Shown: positions 13,794 to 23,524, numbered from the stretch's first letter. The stretch: 64,000 bases of DNA from Protaetiibacter larvae (GCF_008365275.1 NZ_CP043504.1:310001-374000); one strand, 5' to 3'. Numbers and translations: made by a program. Notes: generated by a model not told the origin, from the letters alone.

Positions 13794-15420
13794 ACCCCCA
13801 CCCCCCAAGATCGGAGACCCCCCGATGGCCGCAGACGAGTCGAACTGGCGCCGCCGCGCCGAGCGGGAGCTTCCGCTCGGGGTGGTGCGCGAGGTCACCC
13901 GGGACGACGCCGCACTCGATCCCGCCCTCTCCACCGGGTACGTCCCGGCGCGGCTGCTCGTCTCGACGCTGCTGCCGCCGGACGACCCGGTGCGTGCCGC
14001 GCTCGAGAAGCTCGTCGCCGAGTTCGGGTGGGCGCTGGATCCGGAGGCCGCGGCCGAGGCGCAGCGCCGGCAGCGCGCGCCTCGACTGCCGGAGCCTCCC
14101 GAGGTGCGCGAGGAGCGCCTGCGCCGCTACCCCTGGGCGAGTGGCGAGCCCGGCACGCAGCGGTACCGGCTGCGCGCGGTCGCACCGAACGCCGCCACCC
14201 CGGACGCCTGGAACGTGCTGCGCCGGGCCCGCGAGCGCGGCCTCGAGCTTCCCGGGGTCGGGCTCGAGCACGTCGGGTTCGTCGCGCCGTACCACTCGAC
14301 CAACCCCTACCACTCCACCAACCCCTACCATTCGACGAACCCGTACCACTCGACCAACCCGTACCACTCCACCAACCCCTACCTCGGGTCCTCGCCCATC
14401 GAGGAGTACGGGGCGGTCGGTGCGGGCGGGCGGCAGGTGGTCGACTACGTGGGGCCCGACCCCGCGGCGGCGACCGCGAAGCCCGCGCAGGAGGCAGTGG
14501 TCGGCATCCTCGACACCGGGTGCGGCCAGCACGACTGGCTCGACCCCGTGGTCGACACGGTGACCTTCGGCGGGATCGGCCGCACCGACCCGGCCGACGA
14601 CCCGGAGCGGCACCCCGACCTGCTCGGCCCGCTCGACGGGGTCATCGATCCGGCCTCCGGGCACGGCACCTTCGTGGCGGGCCTCGTGCACCAGAAGGCG
14701 CCGCACGCCCGGATCGCCCCCATCCGGATCGCCGGCTCGGACGGCTTGTGGGAGGAGCAGGAGCTCGTGGACGCCCTCACCGGCGTCATCGAGCGGGTCG
14801 AGGCGGGTGCGCGGCTCGACGTGCTCAACCTCTCGCTCGGCTACTACCACGAGACCCCCGAGCGCAGTCAGTTCGACATCACGACCGCCGAGCTGCTGCT
14901 GCGCCTGCGGCGCGCAGGGGTCGTCGTGGTGTGCTCGGCCGGCAACGACTCCACCGAGCGGCCGCTGTTCCCCGCGGCGTACGGCCCGTGGAATCCGGAG
15001 CCGGCGGGCGGCGCCCCGTGGATCGACCCCGGAGACGGCGCACCGCTCGTCTCGGTCGGGGCGCGCAACCCGAACGGCACGGTCGCGCTGTTCAGCAACC
15101 TCGGCCCGTGGGTGCAGACCTTCGCCCCGGGCGCATCGATCGTGAGCACGATCCCCGCCGGGGTCCCGAAGGGTGGCGAGGCCTTCGCGGGCGGCGTCCA
15201 GCCGGTCGGCTCCGACCCGCTCGACGGCGTCGCGCGCGAGACCGTCGACCCCGACGACTTCCGCGGCGGTTTCGCGCTCTGGAGCGGCACCTCCTTCGCC
15301 GCCCCCGTCGTGGCGGGCCTCATCGCGGCCGAGCTGCAGAAGCATCCCGACGACGGGGGCTCGCGCGTGAAGCGCGCGCATGCGGCCGTCGCCGCCGTGC
15401 TCGAGCGCCTGCAGCGCTGA
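13786..15420 (+). CDS. Subtilisin-like serine protease (S8)
   Basis: This 544-residue protein carries the complete S8 triad: Asp243 in GILDTGC, His293 in SGHGTFVAG and Ser503 in SGTSFAAPVVAG, with the oxyanion Asn in CSAGND. Residues 1-160 form an unrecognised N-terminal region, and residues 168-199 are a PYHSTN repeat linking it to the protease domain. No signal peptide is visible, so it is probably intracellular, unlike most subtilisins. It lies 8 bp upstream of the CHAT protease, and the two could form a protease pair controlled by the sigma factor. Confidence 0.93.
   Translation: MSEPPPPKIGDPPMAADESNWRRRAERELPLGVVREVTRDDAALDPALSTGYVPARLLVSTLLPPDDPVRAALEKLVAEFGWALDPEAAAEAQRRQRAPRLPEPPEVREERLRRYPWASGEPGTQRYRLRAVAPNAATPDAWNVLRRARERGLELPGVGLEHVGFVAPYHSTNPYHSTNPYHSTNPYHSTNPYHSTNPYLGSSPIEEYGAVGAGGRQVVDYVGPDPAAATAKPAQEAVVGILDTGCGQHDWLDPVVDTVTFGGIGRTDPADDPERHPDLLGPLDGVIDPASGHGTFVAGLVHQKAPHARIAPIRIAGSDGLWEEQELVDALTGVIERVEAGARLDVLNLSLGYYHETPERSQFDITTAELLLRLRRAGVVVVCSAGNDSTERPLFPAAYGPWNPEPAGGAPWIDPGDGAPLVSVGARNPNGTVALFSNLGPWVQTFAPGASIVSTIPAGVPKGGEAFAGGVQPVGSDPLDGVARETVDPDDFRGGFALWSGTSFAAPVVAGLIAAELQKHPDDGGSRVKRAHAAVAAVLERLQR
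14287..14382 (+). repeat. In-gene 18-bp tandem repeat (PYHSTN)
   Basis: Five and a third copies of an 18-bp unit encode PYHSTN repeats at residues 168-199 of the S8 protease. Codons vary between copies (for example CACTCG, CACTCC, CATTCG), so the protein repeat is conserved more strictly than the DNA, which argues for selection on the peptide. Confidence 0.95.
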
Positions 15421-15428
15421 GGAGCCGG

Positions 15429-17909
15429 ATGGGGGGACCCCGCACCGCCGCGGAACTGTACGCGCGAGCCGTGTCGGCCGGCAACGCCGGTCGGCACGCT
15501 GCCGCGCGCCGCGACCTCATCGCCGCGACCTCGCGCGACCCCGATCCGGACACCGCCGCACTCGTCGCGGGCACCCTCGCCTACCTGGACTCCGAACGCG
15601 GCTCCCCCGACGCCGGGATCGCCGCGATCGACGCGGCGCTCGCCGGGGAATCCATCCGCGAGCAGACCCGTGCCGTGCTCACGAGCCAGCGCGGCCTGCT
15701 CGAGCTGCGGCGCGGCCGCGCCGAGGCCGCCATCCGCGACCTGAGCCACGCGATCGAGCGGCTGGACGCCGAACCGCTGAGCCTCGGGCGCGCGTACCTC
15801 AACCGCGGGCTGGTGCGCCTGGATCGCGCCGAGATCGAGGCGGCCGAGCACGACTTCGCGCGCGCCGCCGAGGCGTTCGGCCGGGCGGGCGAGCCCGTGG
15901 AGGAGGCGAAGGCGCACGGCAACCAGGGCTACGCGGCGATGCTGCGCGGCGACCTGGCGCTCGCCATCCGCACCATGGATGCGGCCGGCTCGGTGCTGGG
16001 GGGTCTCTCGCCCGTCATGCGTGCGATCGGCGACACCGACCGGGCGGAGGCGCTGCTCGCGGCCGGGATGAGCACGGAGGCGACGCGACTGCTGCGCGGC
16101 ACGGTGCAGATCTACGGTGCCCGGCGGTTGCGGCAGACGCAGGCGGAGGCGGAGGTGGCGCTCGCCCGTGCCCTGCTGCTGGACGCGCCCGCCGAGGCGG
16201 CGGCCGTGGCCCGACGGGCGGCTCGGCGGTTCCGCACCCGCGGCAACGCGAGCTGGGCGACCCGCGCGGACGCGCTCGTCGTGACCGGCCGGCTGCTCGC
16301 GGGCGACCGCGGGGCTGCGGTGCACCGCCTGGGGGCGGCGACCGCCGAGCAGCTCGACGCCATCCATCGCGGCGACGACGCCGCACTGCTGCGCCTCGAA
16401 CTGGCGCTCGCGGCCCTCGCCCGCGGGCGGTACGCCGAGGCGTCCGCCATCCGCGACGCGGTCCGCCCGGATGCCACCGCGTCCCTCGCCGTCCAGGTGC
16501 GCGCAGAGGATCTCGACGCCGAGCTCGCGCGGGCACGCGGCGACCTGGCCGCGGTGATCGCCTCCGCCGCGCACGGCATCGCGACCCTCACGACCTGGCA
16601 GTCGAGCCTCGGCAGCCTCGAGCTGCGCGGTGGCGCCGCCGTGCATGGCAGGCACCTCGCGGTGCTCGGGGTGCGCGCCGCGCTCGACCGGGGGTCCCCG
16701 GACGAGGTGCTCGCCTGGTCGGAGCGGGTGCGCGCACTGAGCGGCAACCTGGTGCCGCTGCGCCCTCCCGCGGACGACCGGGTCGCCGCGGCCCTCACGG
16801 AGCTGCGCGAGCTGCGGATCCGCGACGCTCCGACCCCCGAGTCGGGTGCCCGGGAGGCGCGGCTGCGCGACGCGGTGCGCCGCATCCACTGGGCGGACGT
16901 CGCGCATGCCGACGGTCCGGGCCACGCGGTGACGCTCGACGAGCTGGGCGCGGCACTCGTCGCCGACGACGCCTCGTTCGTCGCCCACCTGTGGACGGGC
17001 GACCGCTTCGCCGCCCTCGTGCTCGCCCCCGGCGGTTCCCCGCGCGGTCGGATCGTGGAGCTGGGCGGCGCCGAGCAGGTCGTCGGGTTGCTCGCGGGGC
17101 TGCTCGCCGACCTCGACGTGAGCGCCGCGACGCTGCCCGCCCCGCTTCGGGAGAGCGCGGACGCGTCGCTCGCCGCGCGCCTCGCCGCGCTCGACCGCAT
17201 CCTGCTGGCGCCGCTCGCCGACGAGCTGCGGCACGCCGAGCGGATGGTGCTGACGCCGGCGGGCGCGCTCGCCGGGATCCCGTGGACGATGCTGCCGACC
17301 CTCGCGGGGCGCCCGCTCGTGGCCGCCGAGTCGGCGCGGCGCTGGCTCGACGAGCGGCTCGCGCGATCCGTCATCCAGCGGGTGGGCTTCGCCTCCGGCC
17401 CCGGGGTGGAGCGTGCCCGCCAGGAGATCACCGACGCGGCGGAGGCGTGGGATCCGCCCGCCCGGCAGGCGCGCCACGACGCGACCGCGGGGGAGGTCAC
17501 GCGCATCGCCGAGAGCGTCGAGCTGCTGCACATCGCCGCGCACGGGCGGCACTCGGCCGAGCATCCGCTGTTCTCCGGCTTCGAGCTCGCCGACGGGCCG
17601 TGGTTCGGCTACGACATCGACCAGCTCGCGAGCGTACCCCGTGTCGTCATCATGTCGGCGTGCGAGCTCGGCCGTTCCGCGAGCCGCTGGGGAATGGAGG
17701 CGCTCGGGATGGCGCGCGCCTGGCTGCACGCGGGGGCGCGCTCCGTGCTCGCCGCCCCGGCCGCCGTCGGCGACGAGCGCGCCGCAGAACTGCTGCCTGC
17801 GGTGCACCGCGAACTCGCGCGCGGCGCCGGCGTGGCGGACGCGCTGAGCGCGGCGACGCGCACGACCGGGCTCACGACCCCCCTGCTGGTGCGCGGCGCG
17901 GGGTGGTGA
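15429..17909 (+). CDS. TPR-CHAT caspase-like protease
   Basis: An 826-residue protein. The first half is a series of helical TPR-like repeats (for example AYLNRGLVRLDRAEIEAAEHDFARAAEAFGRAG, shown here only by position 115-150). The C-terminal 300 residues are a CHAT domain: His705 in HIAAHG and Cys745 in IMSACELG form the expected dyad, and SVLAAPAAVGDERAAELL follows. CHAT proteins are caspase-like cysteine peptidases that act in proteolytic cascades and some defence systems. It is the last gene of the sigma-S8-CHAT cassette, starting 8 bp after the protease stop; it overlaps a convergent gene by 38 bp. Confidence 0.92.
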   Translation: MGGPRTAAELYARAVSAGNAGRHAAARRDLIAATSRDPDPDTAALVAGTLAYLDSERGSPDAGIAAIDAALAGESIREQTRAVLTSQRGLLELRRGRAEAAIRDLSHAIERLDAEPLSLGRAYLNRGLVRLDRAEIEAAEHDFARAAEAFGRAGEPVEEAKAHGNQGYAAMLRGDLALAIRTMDAAGSVLGGLSPVMRAIGDTDRAEALLAAGMSTEATRLLRGTVQIYGARRLRQTQAEAEVALARALLLDAPAEAAAVARRAARRFRTRGNASWATRADALVVTGRLLAGDRGAAVHRLGAATAEQLDAIHRGDDAALLRLELALAALARGRYAEASAIRDAVRPDATASLAVQVRAEDLDAELARARGDLAAVIASAAHGIATLTTWQSSLGSLELRGGAAVHGRHLAVLGVRAALDRGSPDEVLAWSERVRALSGNLVPLRPPADDRVAAALTELRELRIRDAPTPESGAREARLRDAVRRIHWADVAHADGPGHAVTLDELGAALVADDASFVAHLWTGDRFAALVLAPGGSPRGRIVELGGAEQVVGLLAGLLADLDVSAATLPAPLRESADASLAARLAALDRILLAPLADELRHAERMVLTPAGALAGIPWTMLPTLAGRPLVAAESARRWLDERLARSVIQRVGFASGPGVERARQEITDAAEAWDPPARQARHDATAGEVTRIAESVELLHIAAHGRHSAEHPLFSGFELADGPWFGYDIDQLASVPRVVIMSACELGRSASRWGMEALGMARAWLHAGARSVLAAPAAVGDERAAELLPAVHRELARGAGVADALSAATRTTGLTTPLLVRGAGW

Positions 17910-18291
17910 TCGGCGCATTCGACAGCGCGGTCGCCCCGCCGAACCACCAGCGATCCCCGTCATCGACGACGAGATCGATGCCGAAGGCCGCCGCAGCGGT
18001 GCCCGTCGACGCCGCGAAACGGGCCGCGGCATCCCGGATGCGCGCGGGGATGCGCCTGCCGAGCAGCGACTCGATCCGCTCCGCCCCGACGACCACCCCG
18101 CCCGCGACCACGAGCCGCACGAGGCGACCGCTCGCCCCTCCCGCCCGCAGCGCGGCCTCCAGCAGCACGAACGGCGAGGTGTCGTCGTCCCACAGCGGCT
18201 GCGGGCAGTCGAAGCCCACCCGCGTGGCGGTGAACTCGGACAGCAGGGCGTCGGGGAGCTCGCTCGGCAGGGATTCGTGGATGAGGGTCAT
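17872..18291 (-). CDS. Hypothetical protein
   Basis: A 139-residue soluble protein with a natural-looking composition (HESLPSELPDALLSEFTATRVG at the N-terminus, shown to residue 25) and no recognised family. CAGGAG 6 bp before the ATG supports the start. It is convergent with the CHAT gene and overlaps its end by 38 bp, so expression of the two may be opposed. Nothing in the sequence gives a function. Confidence 0.6.
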   Translation of the reverse strand: MTLIHESLPSELPDALLSEFTATRVGFDCPQPLWDDDTSPFVLLEAALRAGGASGRLVRLVVAGGVVVGAERIESLLGRRIPARIRDAAARFAASTGTAAAAFGIDLVVDDGDRWWFGGATALSNAPITTPRRAPAGGS

Positions 18292-18377
18292 CGCTGCTCC
18301 TGGGTCGCGGGGGGGCGGTTCCGTCGCGAGAGAAGAGGGCGATGCGGTGCGCCTGATACACCTGACAAACTGAGCGC

Positions 18378-19844
18378 GTGGACGACGACCCCACCCCGTG
18401 GATCACGCTCGTCACGGTCGGAGCGCTCCTCGTCATCGACCTGGCGGTGCGCATCACCGCGCTCATCGTCGTCCCGCGCAACCGGCGCCCGCAGACGGCG
18501 ATGGCCTGGCTGCTCGCGATCTTCTTCATCCCGTATCTCGGCGTGCTGCTGTTCCTCGTCTTCGGCAGCGCACGGCTGCCCCGCGGTCGGCGTCGCAAGC
18601 AGCGGCAGGTGAACGAGTACATCCTCGAGACGACCGAGGGAATCGAGCTCGTGCAGAAGGACCCGAGCTGGCCGAGCTGGCTCGAACCGCTCGTCGAGCT
18701 CAACCGCACGCTCGGCGCGATGCCGCTCGTGGGCGGCAACAGCGCCCGGATGTGGGCGGACAACCAGCAGGCCTTCGACGCCATGGTGGAGGAGATCCGC
18801 AAGGCCAAGCGGATCGTGCACGTCGAGTTCTACATCCTGTCGCTCGACGAGACCACGAAGCCGTTCTTCGACGCCCTCGGCGAGGCGCGAGCCCGCGGCG
18901 TGAAGGTGCGCGTGCTGCTCGACCACCTCGGCAACTTCCAGTACCCCGGCTATCGACGCACCCGCCGGCGGCTCACCGAGCTCGGCGTCGAGTGGCACCT
19001 CATGCTGCCGTTCCTGCCGTTCCACGGGCGCATCCAGCGGCCCGATCTGCGCAACCACCGCAAGCTGCTCGTCGTGGACGGCGAGGTGGCGTTCACGGGG
19101 TCGATCAACGTCATCGAGACCCCGTACCAGCGGAAGAAGAACCGGCGCCGAGGGCTGCACTGGAAGGACTACTGGGTGCGCTTCGAGGGGCCCGTGGTGG
19201 CCGGCATCGACGCGATCTTCGTGACCGACTGGTACTCGGAGACCGACGAGCTGCTCATGCGCGAAGCCGCCCCCATCCGCGTCGGCGACGGGCACCTCGA
19301 CTGCCAGGTGGTGCCGAGCGGCCCGGGCTTCTCGGTGGAGAACAACCTCCGGCTGTTCAACTCGCTCGTCTACAACGCCCAGCGGCGCATCGTGCTCGTG
19401 AGCCCGTACTTCGTGCCCGACGACTCGATGCTCTACGCGGTGACGACCGCCGCCCAGTCGGGCCTGCACGTGGAGCTGTTCGTGTCGGAGATCGGCGACC
19501 AGTTCATGGTGTACCACGCGCAGCGCAGCTACTACGAGGCGCTGCTCAAGGCGGGGGTGAAGATCTACCTCTACCCCGCGCCGACCATCCTGCACGCCAA
19601 GCACATGACCTTCGACGACGAGGTCGCCATCATCGGGTCGAGCAACATGGACATGCGCTCGTTCACCCTCGATCTGGAGATCTCGGTGATGATCCACGGC
19701 GAGCCGTTCCTGAGCGAGCTGCGTCAGGTGGAGGACGACTACCGCGCGGTGAGCCGCGAGCTCACGCTCGACGAGTGGCAGCGGCGCCCCCGCTGGATCC
19801 GGATCGTCGACAACCTCATGCGCCTGACGGCCGGCCTGCAGTGA
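18378..19844 (+). CDS. cls: Cardiolipin synthase
   Basis: A 488-residue membrane-bound phospholipase D superfamily enzyme that makes cardiolipin from phosphatidylglycerol. Two N-terminal membrane helices (residues 8-28 and 40-62, with the PLDc_N pattern RRPQTAMAWLLAIFFIPYLG) precede two HKD motifs: NHRKLLVVDGEVAFTGSIN near residue 225 and HAKHMTFDDEVAIIGSSN near residue 405. The length is typical. GTG at 18378 is the likely start, with CAAACT 6 bp upstream. Confidence 0.95.
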   Translation: MDDDPTPWITLVTVGALLVIDLAVRITALIVVPRNRRPQTAMAWLLAIFFIPYLGVLLFLVFGSARLPRGRRRKQRQVNEYILETTEGIELVQKDPSWPSWLEPLVELNRTLGAMPLVGGNSARMWADNQQAFDAMVEEIRKAKRIVHVEFYILSLDETTKPFFDALGEARARGVKVRVLLDHLGNFQYPGYRRTRRRLTELGVEWHLMLPFLPFHGRIQRPDLRNHRKLLVVDGEVAFTGSINVIETPYQRKKNRRRGLHWKDYWVRFEGPVVAGIDAIFVTDWYSETDELLMREAAPIRVGDGHLDCQVVPSGPGFSVENNLRLFNSLVYNAQRRIVLVSPYFVPDDSMLYAVTTAAQSGLHVELFVSEIGDQFMVYHAQRSYYEALLKAGVKIYLYPAPTILHAKHMTFDDEVAIIGSSNMDMRSFTLDLEISVMIHGEPFLSELRQVEDDYRAVSRELTLDEWQRRPRWIRIVDNLMRLTAGLQ

Positions 19845-19853
19845 CGAGCGGGG

Positions 19854-21041
19854 TCAGGCGATGCGCGCCGCGACCCCGAAGCGCGCTGCGAGGTCGGCCA
19901 GCAGCGACTCGACGGCGCCGACGTCGCCGCCCTCGGCGAGAGTCACGACGAGGGTGCCGCGGCCGACCGTCACGCTCGCCACGTCGGGCACCGCCGCCGC
20001 GGCCCGCCACTGCTCCGCCCAGGCCGGGTAGGGGTTGTCGTCCGGCGAGAGCGCGAGCGGCGTGCCGAGCTCCGGGCCGAAGCGCGGCTGAACCCCGATC
20101 GACTCGATCACGATCTCGACACCGTCCGGGTTGCGGGACTGGATCGCGGTGCTGAGCTCCGTGAGCGCGTCGGGGCCGGCGACGACGAAGTACAGCCGGC
20201 CGCGGTTCGCGAGCCCCGCCACTCCGAGCTCCTGGGCGAGCGCGTCACGCAGGACGGTTGCCGGGCTCGAGGACGGCAGCGTCCCGTCCTCGGTGACCGA
20301 GACGGACCGCGCGCCCCACCGGGAGGCGCTGCGCGATTCGAGGAACGCCGCGACGTCGGCCGTGAGACTCGCCGCAAAGCTGCCCTGCACCTGCAGCCGG
20401 GCGCTGTCCGGGGCGACCGCGGCGGTGAGCACCGGGAACCGCGCGTCGAGCGCGAGGAGGTCCTCCGCGAGCGCGGGAACCTCGGCGCCGGGCCCGGTGG
20501 CGAACTCGATCGGGCCGCCGCTGACCGAGAAGTCCCCCGGGAACGCCGCGGTGGCCAGCGCCCGGAGCACGTCGAGCGGATCGTCCCCCACGACGGACAG
20601 CCTCAACACCTCGTCCGCCGCGAACTCGAGCACGATCGGCGCCCTCGCCGTCCCCTCGATCGCCTCCGCGAGCTCCGCCAGCTCGGCGAGCTCGTCACCC
20701 GGACATGAGGCGAGACCCAGCTGCCGGAGCGTGGTGGCTCCCGCGGTCACGGCGAGGGAGAGCCGGATGTCGGGCGACCGCGGAAACGAGCACGCCGTCG
20801 CCACGACGGCCGCAAGCACCTCGGCGTCCGCCTCGAGCACGACGTCGACGGACGCGTCGACCAACGTCGGCAGCGGTCGGGAGATCCCCACCTCGACGCT
20901 CTCGACGCCGTCGAGCTCGCGGAGCGCCTGCCCGTAGCGCTCCACCTCGCCCGCGGTCGACGCGGAGCATCCGGTGAGCGCGGTCGCGACGAGGACAGCG
21001 GCGAGGGCGGCGACGCCGGCGCGTGTTCGAGGGATCATCAC
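19854..21041 (-). CDS. Putative lipoprotein
   Basis: A 395-residue protein with a clear lipoprotein signal: RTRAGVAALAAVLVATALTGC, with cysteine at residue 25 as the lipidation site. The rest alternates helical and beta segments rich in Ala, Leu and Val, with two roughly similar halves (ending in DVASVTVGRGTLVVTL), but no known domain. It would be anchored outside the cytoplasmic membrane. It ends 9 bp from the convergent cls gene. Confidence 0.8.
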   Translation of the reverse strand: MMIPRTRAGVAALAAVLVATALTGCSASTAGEVERYGQALRELDGVESVEVGISRPLPTLVDASVDVVLEADAEVLAAVVATACSFPRSPDIRLSLAVTAGATTLRQLGLASCPGDELAELAELAEAIEGTARAPIVLEFAADEVLRLSVVGDDPLDVLRALATAAFPGDFSVSGGPIEFATGPGAEVPALAEDLLALDARFPVLTAAVAPDSARLQVQGSFAASLTADVAAFLESRSASRWGARSVSVTEDGTLPSSSPATVLRDALAQELGVAGLANRGRLYFVVAGPDALTELSTAIQSRNPDGVEIVIESIGVQPRFGPELGTPLALSPDDNPYPAWAEQWRAAAAVPDVASVTVGRGTLVVTLAEGGDVGAVESLLADLAARFGVAARIA

Positions 21042-21061
21042 CTCGACATCATGTCAGCCCG

Positions 21062-22414
21062 TCAGTCGCTGTCCCGCGAGATCCGCACCATGTCCTCGCG
21101 CGGGACGACCTTGATGCGGGCGCGGCCCTCCGGCTCACCGAGGGCGATCTCGTGCTCGTCGAGGCGGTGCCAGCCGTCGAGGTCGGTGTACGCGACCCCG
21201 CGCTCGGCCAGCAAGGCAGGGATGCTCGCCTCGTCGGGCTCGGCGGGACTCCACCAGCTCGCCTGGTCCTTCACGAGGTGCGAGATGGTCTCCATGGCGT
21301 CCGACTTGGTGTGCCCGATGAGGCCGACCGGCCCGCGCTTGATCCAGCCCGTGGCGTAGACGCCCGGCACGATGCGGTTGTCCTTGTCGAGCACCTGGCC
21401 CTCGTGGTTCGGGATCACGCCGTGCTTCTTGTCGAAGGGGATGCCGGGCAGCGGCGAGCCGAAGTAGCCGACCGCCCGGTAGATGGCCTGGATCGGCACC
21501 TCGCGGATCTCCCCCGTGCCGCGCACGCCGCCCTCGCCGTCCGGCTCGGTGCGCTCGTAGCGGAACGCGGTGATGCCGTTCTCGTCGCCGACGACCTCGA
21601 GCGGCTTCGCGTAGAAGTGCAGGTGCAGCCGCCGCGAGGCTTTCCCCACCTCGCGCTGACGCCACTGGGTGAGCACCTTGTCGATCACGAACACCTGCTT
21701 GTTCGACTCGATCGCGCGCTTCGAGCCCTCGTCGTAGTCGAAGTCCTCCTCGTGCACGATCATGTCCACGTCGCGCAGCTCACCCAGCTCCCGCAGTTCG
21801 AGGGGCGTGAACTTCACCTGCATCGGCCCGCGACGGCCGAACACATGCACGTCGGTGACGGGCGAGGCCTGCAGCCCCTCGTACACGTTCGCCGGGATCT
21901 CGGTCGGTAGCAGATCCTCGGGATGCTTCGCCAGGATGCGCGCGACATCGAGCGCGACGTTGCCGTTGCCGATCACCGCCACCGACTCCGCCTCGAGCGG
22001 CCAGGTGCGCGGGTAGTCGGGGTGCCCGTCGTACCAGCTCACGAAGTCGGCCGCACCGTAGCTGCCGGGCAGCTCGATGCCCGGGATGGCGAGCTCGGCA
22101 TCGTGCACGGCACCGGTCGCGAAGATCACGGCGTGGTAGTGCTTCTTGAGGTCGTCGAGGGTGATGTCGCGCCCGTAGAGCACGTTGCCGAAGATGCGGA
22201 TGTCGCCGCGGTCGAGCACCTCGCGCAGCGCCGTGATGATGCCCTTGATGCGCGGGTGGTCGGGGGCGACCCCGTAGCGCACGAGGCCGTACGGCGCGGG
22301 CAGCTGCTCGAAGAGGTCGATCGACACGTCGAAGCCGCGCTCGTACTTCAGCAGGATGTCGGCGGCGTAGATGCCGGCCGGGCCTGCGCCCACGATCGCG
22401 AGGCGGAGCTTCAT
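21062..22414 (-). CDS. fprA: Ferredoxin/flavodoxin-NADP+ reductase (FprA-type)
   Basis: A 450-residue flavoprotein of the adrenodoxin reductase family, passing electrons between NADPH and ferredoxins. FAD binding is shown by IVGAGPAGIYAADILL at the N-terminus and by ATGWIKRGPVGLIGHTKSDA near residue 355; NADPH binding by AVIGNGNVALDVARIL near residue 150. PYGLVRYGVAPDHP is a family hallmark. AGGAAGGA lies upstream of the ATG. It precedes no obvious ferredoxin gene here and stands just downstream of the prenyl synthase. Confidence 0.96.
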   Translation of the reverse strand: MKLRLAIVGAGPAGIYAADILLKYERGFDVSIDLFEQLPAPYGLVRYGVAPDHPRIKGIITALREVLDRGDIRIFGNVLYGRDITLDDLKKHYHAVIFATGAVHDAELAIPGIELPGSYGAADFVSWYDGHPDYPRTWPLEAESVAVIGNGNVALDVARILAKHPEDLLPTEIPANVYEGLQASPVTDVHVFGRRGPMQVKFTPLELRELGELRDVDMIVHEEDFDYDEGSKRAIESNKQVFVIDKVLTQWRQREVGKASRRLHLHFYAKPLEVVGDENGITAFRYERTEPDGEGGVRGTGEIREVPIQAIYRAVGYFGSPLPGIPFDKKHGVIPNHEGQVLDKDNRIVPGVYATGWIKRGPVGLIGHTKSDAMETISHLVKDQASWWSPAEPDEASIPALLAERGVAYTDLDGWHRLDEHEIALGEPEGRARIKVVPREDMVRISRDSD

Positions 22415-22462
22415 GCGGGGGTGTTCCTTCCTGGACCCGAGGGCGGTGGATGCGGGGCGCGC

Positions 22463-23524
22463 CTAGCTCGAGCGCTCGACGATGGCCTGCGCGAAGCGGG
22501 TGAGCGACTTCTTGACCGGACCCTCGGGGAGCACCGCGAGCGCCGCCACGGCCTCGGCCGACCAGCGGTGCGCCTCGGCGAGCGTGTCGCGCGTCACCTG
22601 GTGCTCGCGCAGTTCGGCGACGACGCCGGCGAAGTCGGCAGGGTCGGCCTCGGCCGCGGTGGCCGCCTCGAGCCGGACGAGCAGCGCGGCGGCATCCGCA
22701 TCCGTGGCGGCCGCCCGGCGCAGGTACAGCAGCGGGAGCGTCGGCACCCCCGCACGCAGGTCGGTTCCGGCGGCCTTGCCGGTCTGCTCGACCTGGGTCG
22801 AGAGGTCGATGACGTCGTCGATGAGCTGGAAGGCGACGCCGATGCGCTCGCCGAAGGCCTCCACCGCGGGACGGTACGCCTCGTCGGCGTTCGAGAAGAC
22901 GACACCCACGACGGCCGCGCAGGCGATGAGCGACCCGGTCTTGTCGGAGAGCACCTGCAGGTAGTGGGCGATGGGGTCCTCGCCGGGGCGCGGCCCGACC
23001 GTCTCGTGCAGCTGCCCGAGGCAGAGCCGTTCGAAGACGTCGGCCTGCAGCGTGAGGGCGCGCTCGCCGAGTCCGGCGATGAGCTTCGAGGCGCGCGCGA
23101 ACAGCAGATCGCCCGTGAGGATGGCGACCGAGTTGCCCCACACGTTCTGAGCGGTCGGCACCCCGCGGCGCAGCTGCGCGTCGTCCATGACGTCGTCGTG
23201 GTAGAGCGAGGCGACGTGGGTGATCTCGACCGCCTGAGCCGCCGTGACGACCGCGTCGGTGATGCCGTCGCCGAGCTGCGCGGTGAGCAGCGCGAGCACC
23301 GGGCGCACTCGCTTGCCGCCCGCGTCGATCAGGTAGCGGCCGGCGGCGTCCGCGATGTCGTCGGCGAACGCCAGCTGGGCGGCCAGCCCCTCCTCGACAC
23401 GCTCGAGCCCGGCCTCGATGGCCCGCGCGAAGCTCTTCTCCTCACTCGAAGCGAAAAGCGCGTCGCCGAGGCCGAGCGTGGCACCCAGGGTACGGCGGCG
23501 GGTGAGCGAGGGGGTCGGGGTCAC
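22463..23524 (-). CDS. Trans-polyprenyl diphosphate synthase (menaquinone side chain)
   Basis: This 353-residue enzyme lengthens isoprenoid chains by head-to-tail condensation. Both Asp-rich metal sites are present: LYHDDVMDDAQLRRG near residue 112 and LIDDVIDLSTQ near residue 242, with GGKRVRPVL upstream. Lying beside menG in a menaquinone cluster, it most likely makes the MK side chain; the chain length is set by residues that I cannot judge. GTG 23524 is chosen because the sequence further upstream is low-complexity and overlaps the end of menG. Confidence 0.92.
   Translation of the reverse strand: MTPTPSLTRRRTLGATLGLGDALFASSEEKSFARAIEAGLERVEEGLAAQLAFADDIADAAGRYLIDAGGKRVRPVLALLTAQLGDGITDAVVTAAQAVEITHVASLYHDDVMDDAQLRRGVPTAQNVWGNSVAILTGDLLFARASKLIAGLGERALTLQADVFERLCLGQLHETVGPRPGEDPIAHYLQVLSDKTGSLIACAAVVGVVFSNADEAYRPAVEAFGERIGVAFQLIDDVIDLSTQVEQTGKAAGTDLRAGVPTLPLLYLRRAAATDADAAALLVRLEAATAAEADPADFAGVVAELREHQVTRDTLAEAHRWSAEAVAALAVLPEGPVKKSLTRFAQAIVERSS

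Noticed and set aside
14868-18032. Very long reading frames on the strand opposite the S8/CHAT genes (also 33793-38082, 40655-43654 and 15380-18373)
   Set aside because: They are Arg/Ala/Pro-rich mirror frames caused by high GC at third codon positions; the other strand has recognisable enzymes with complete motifs.
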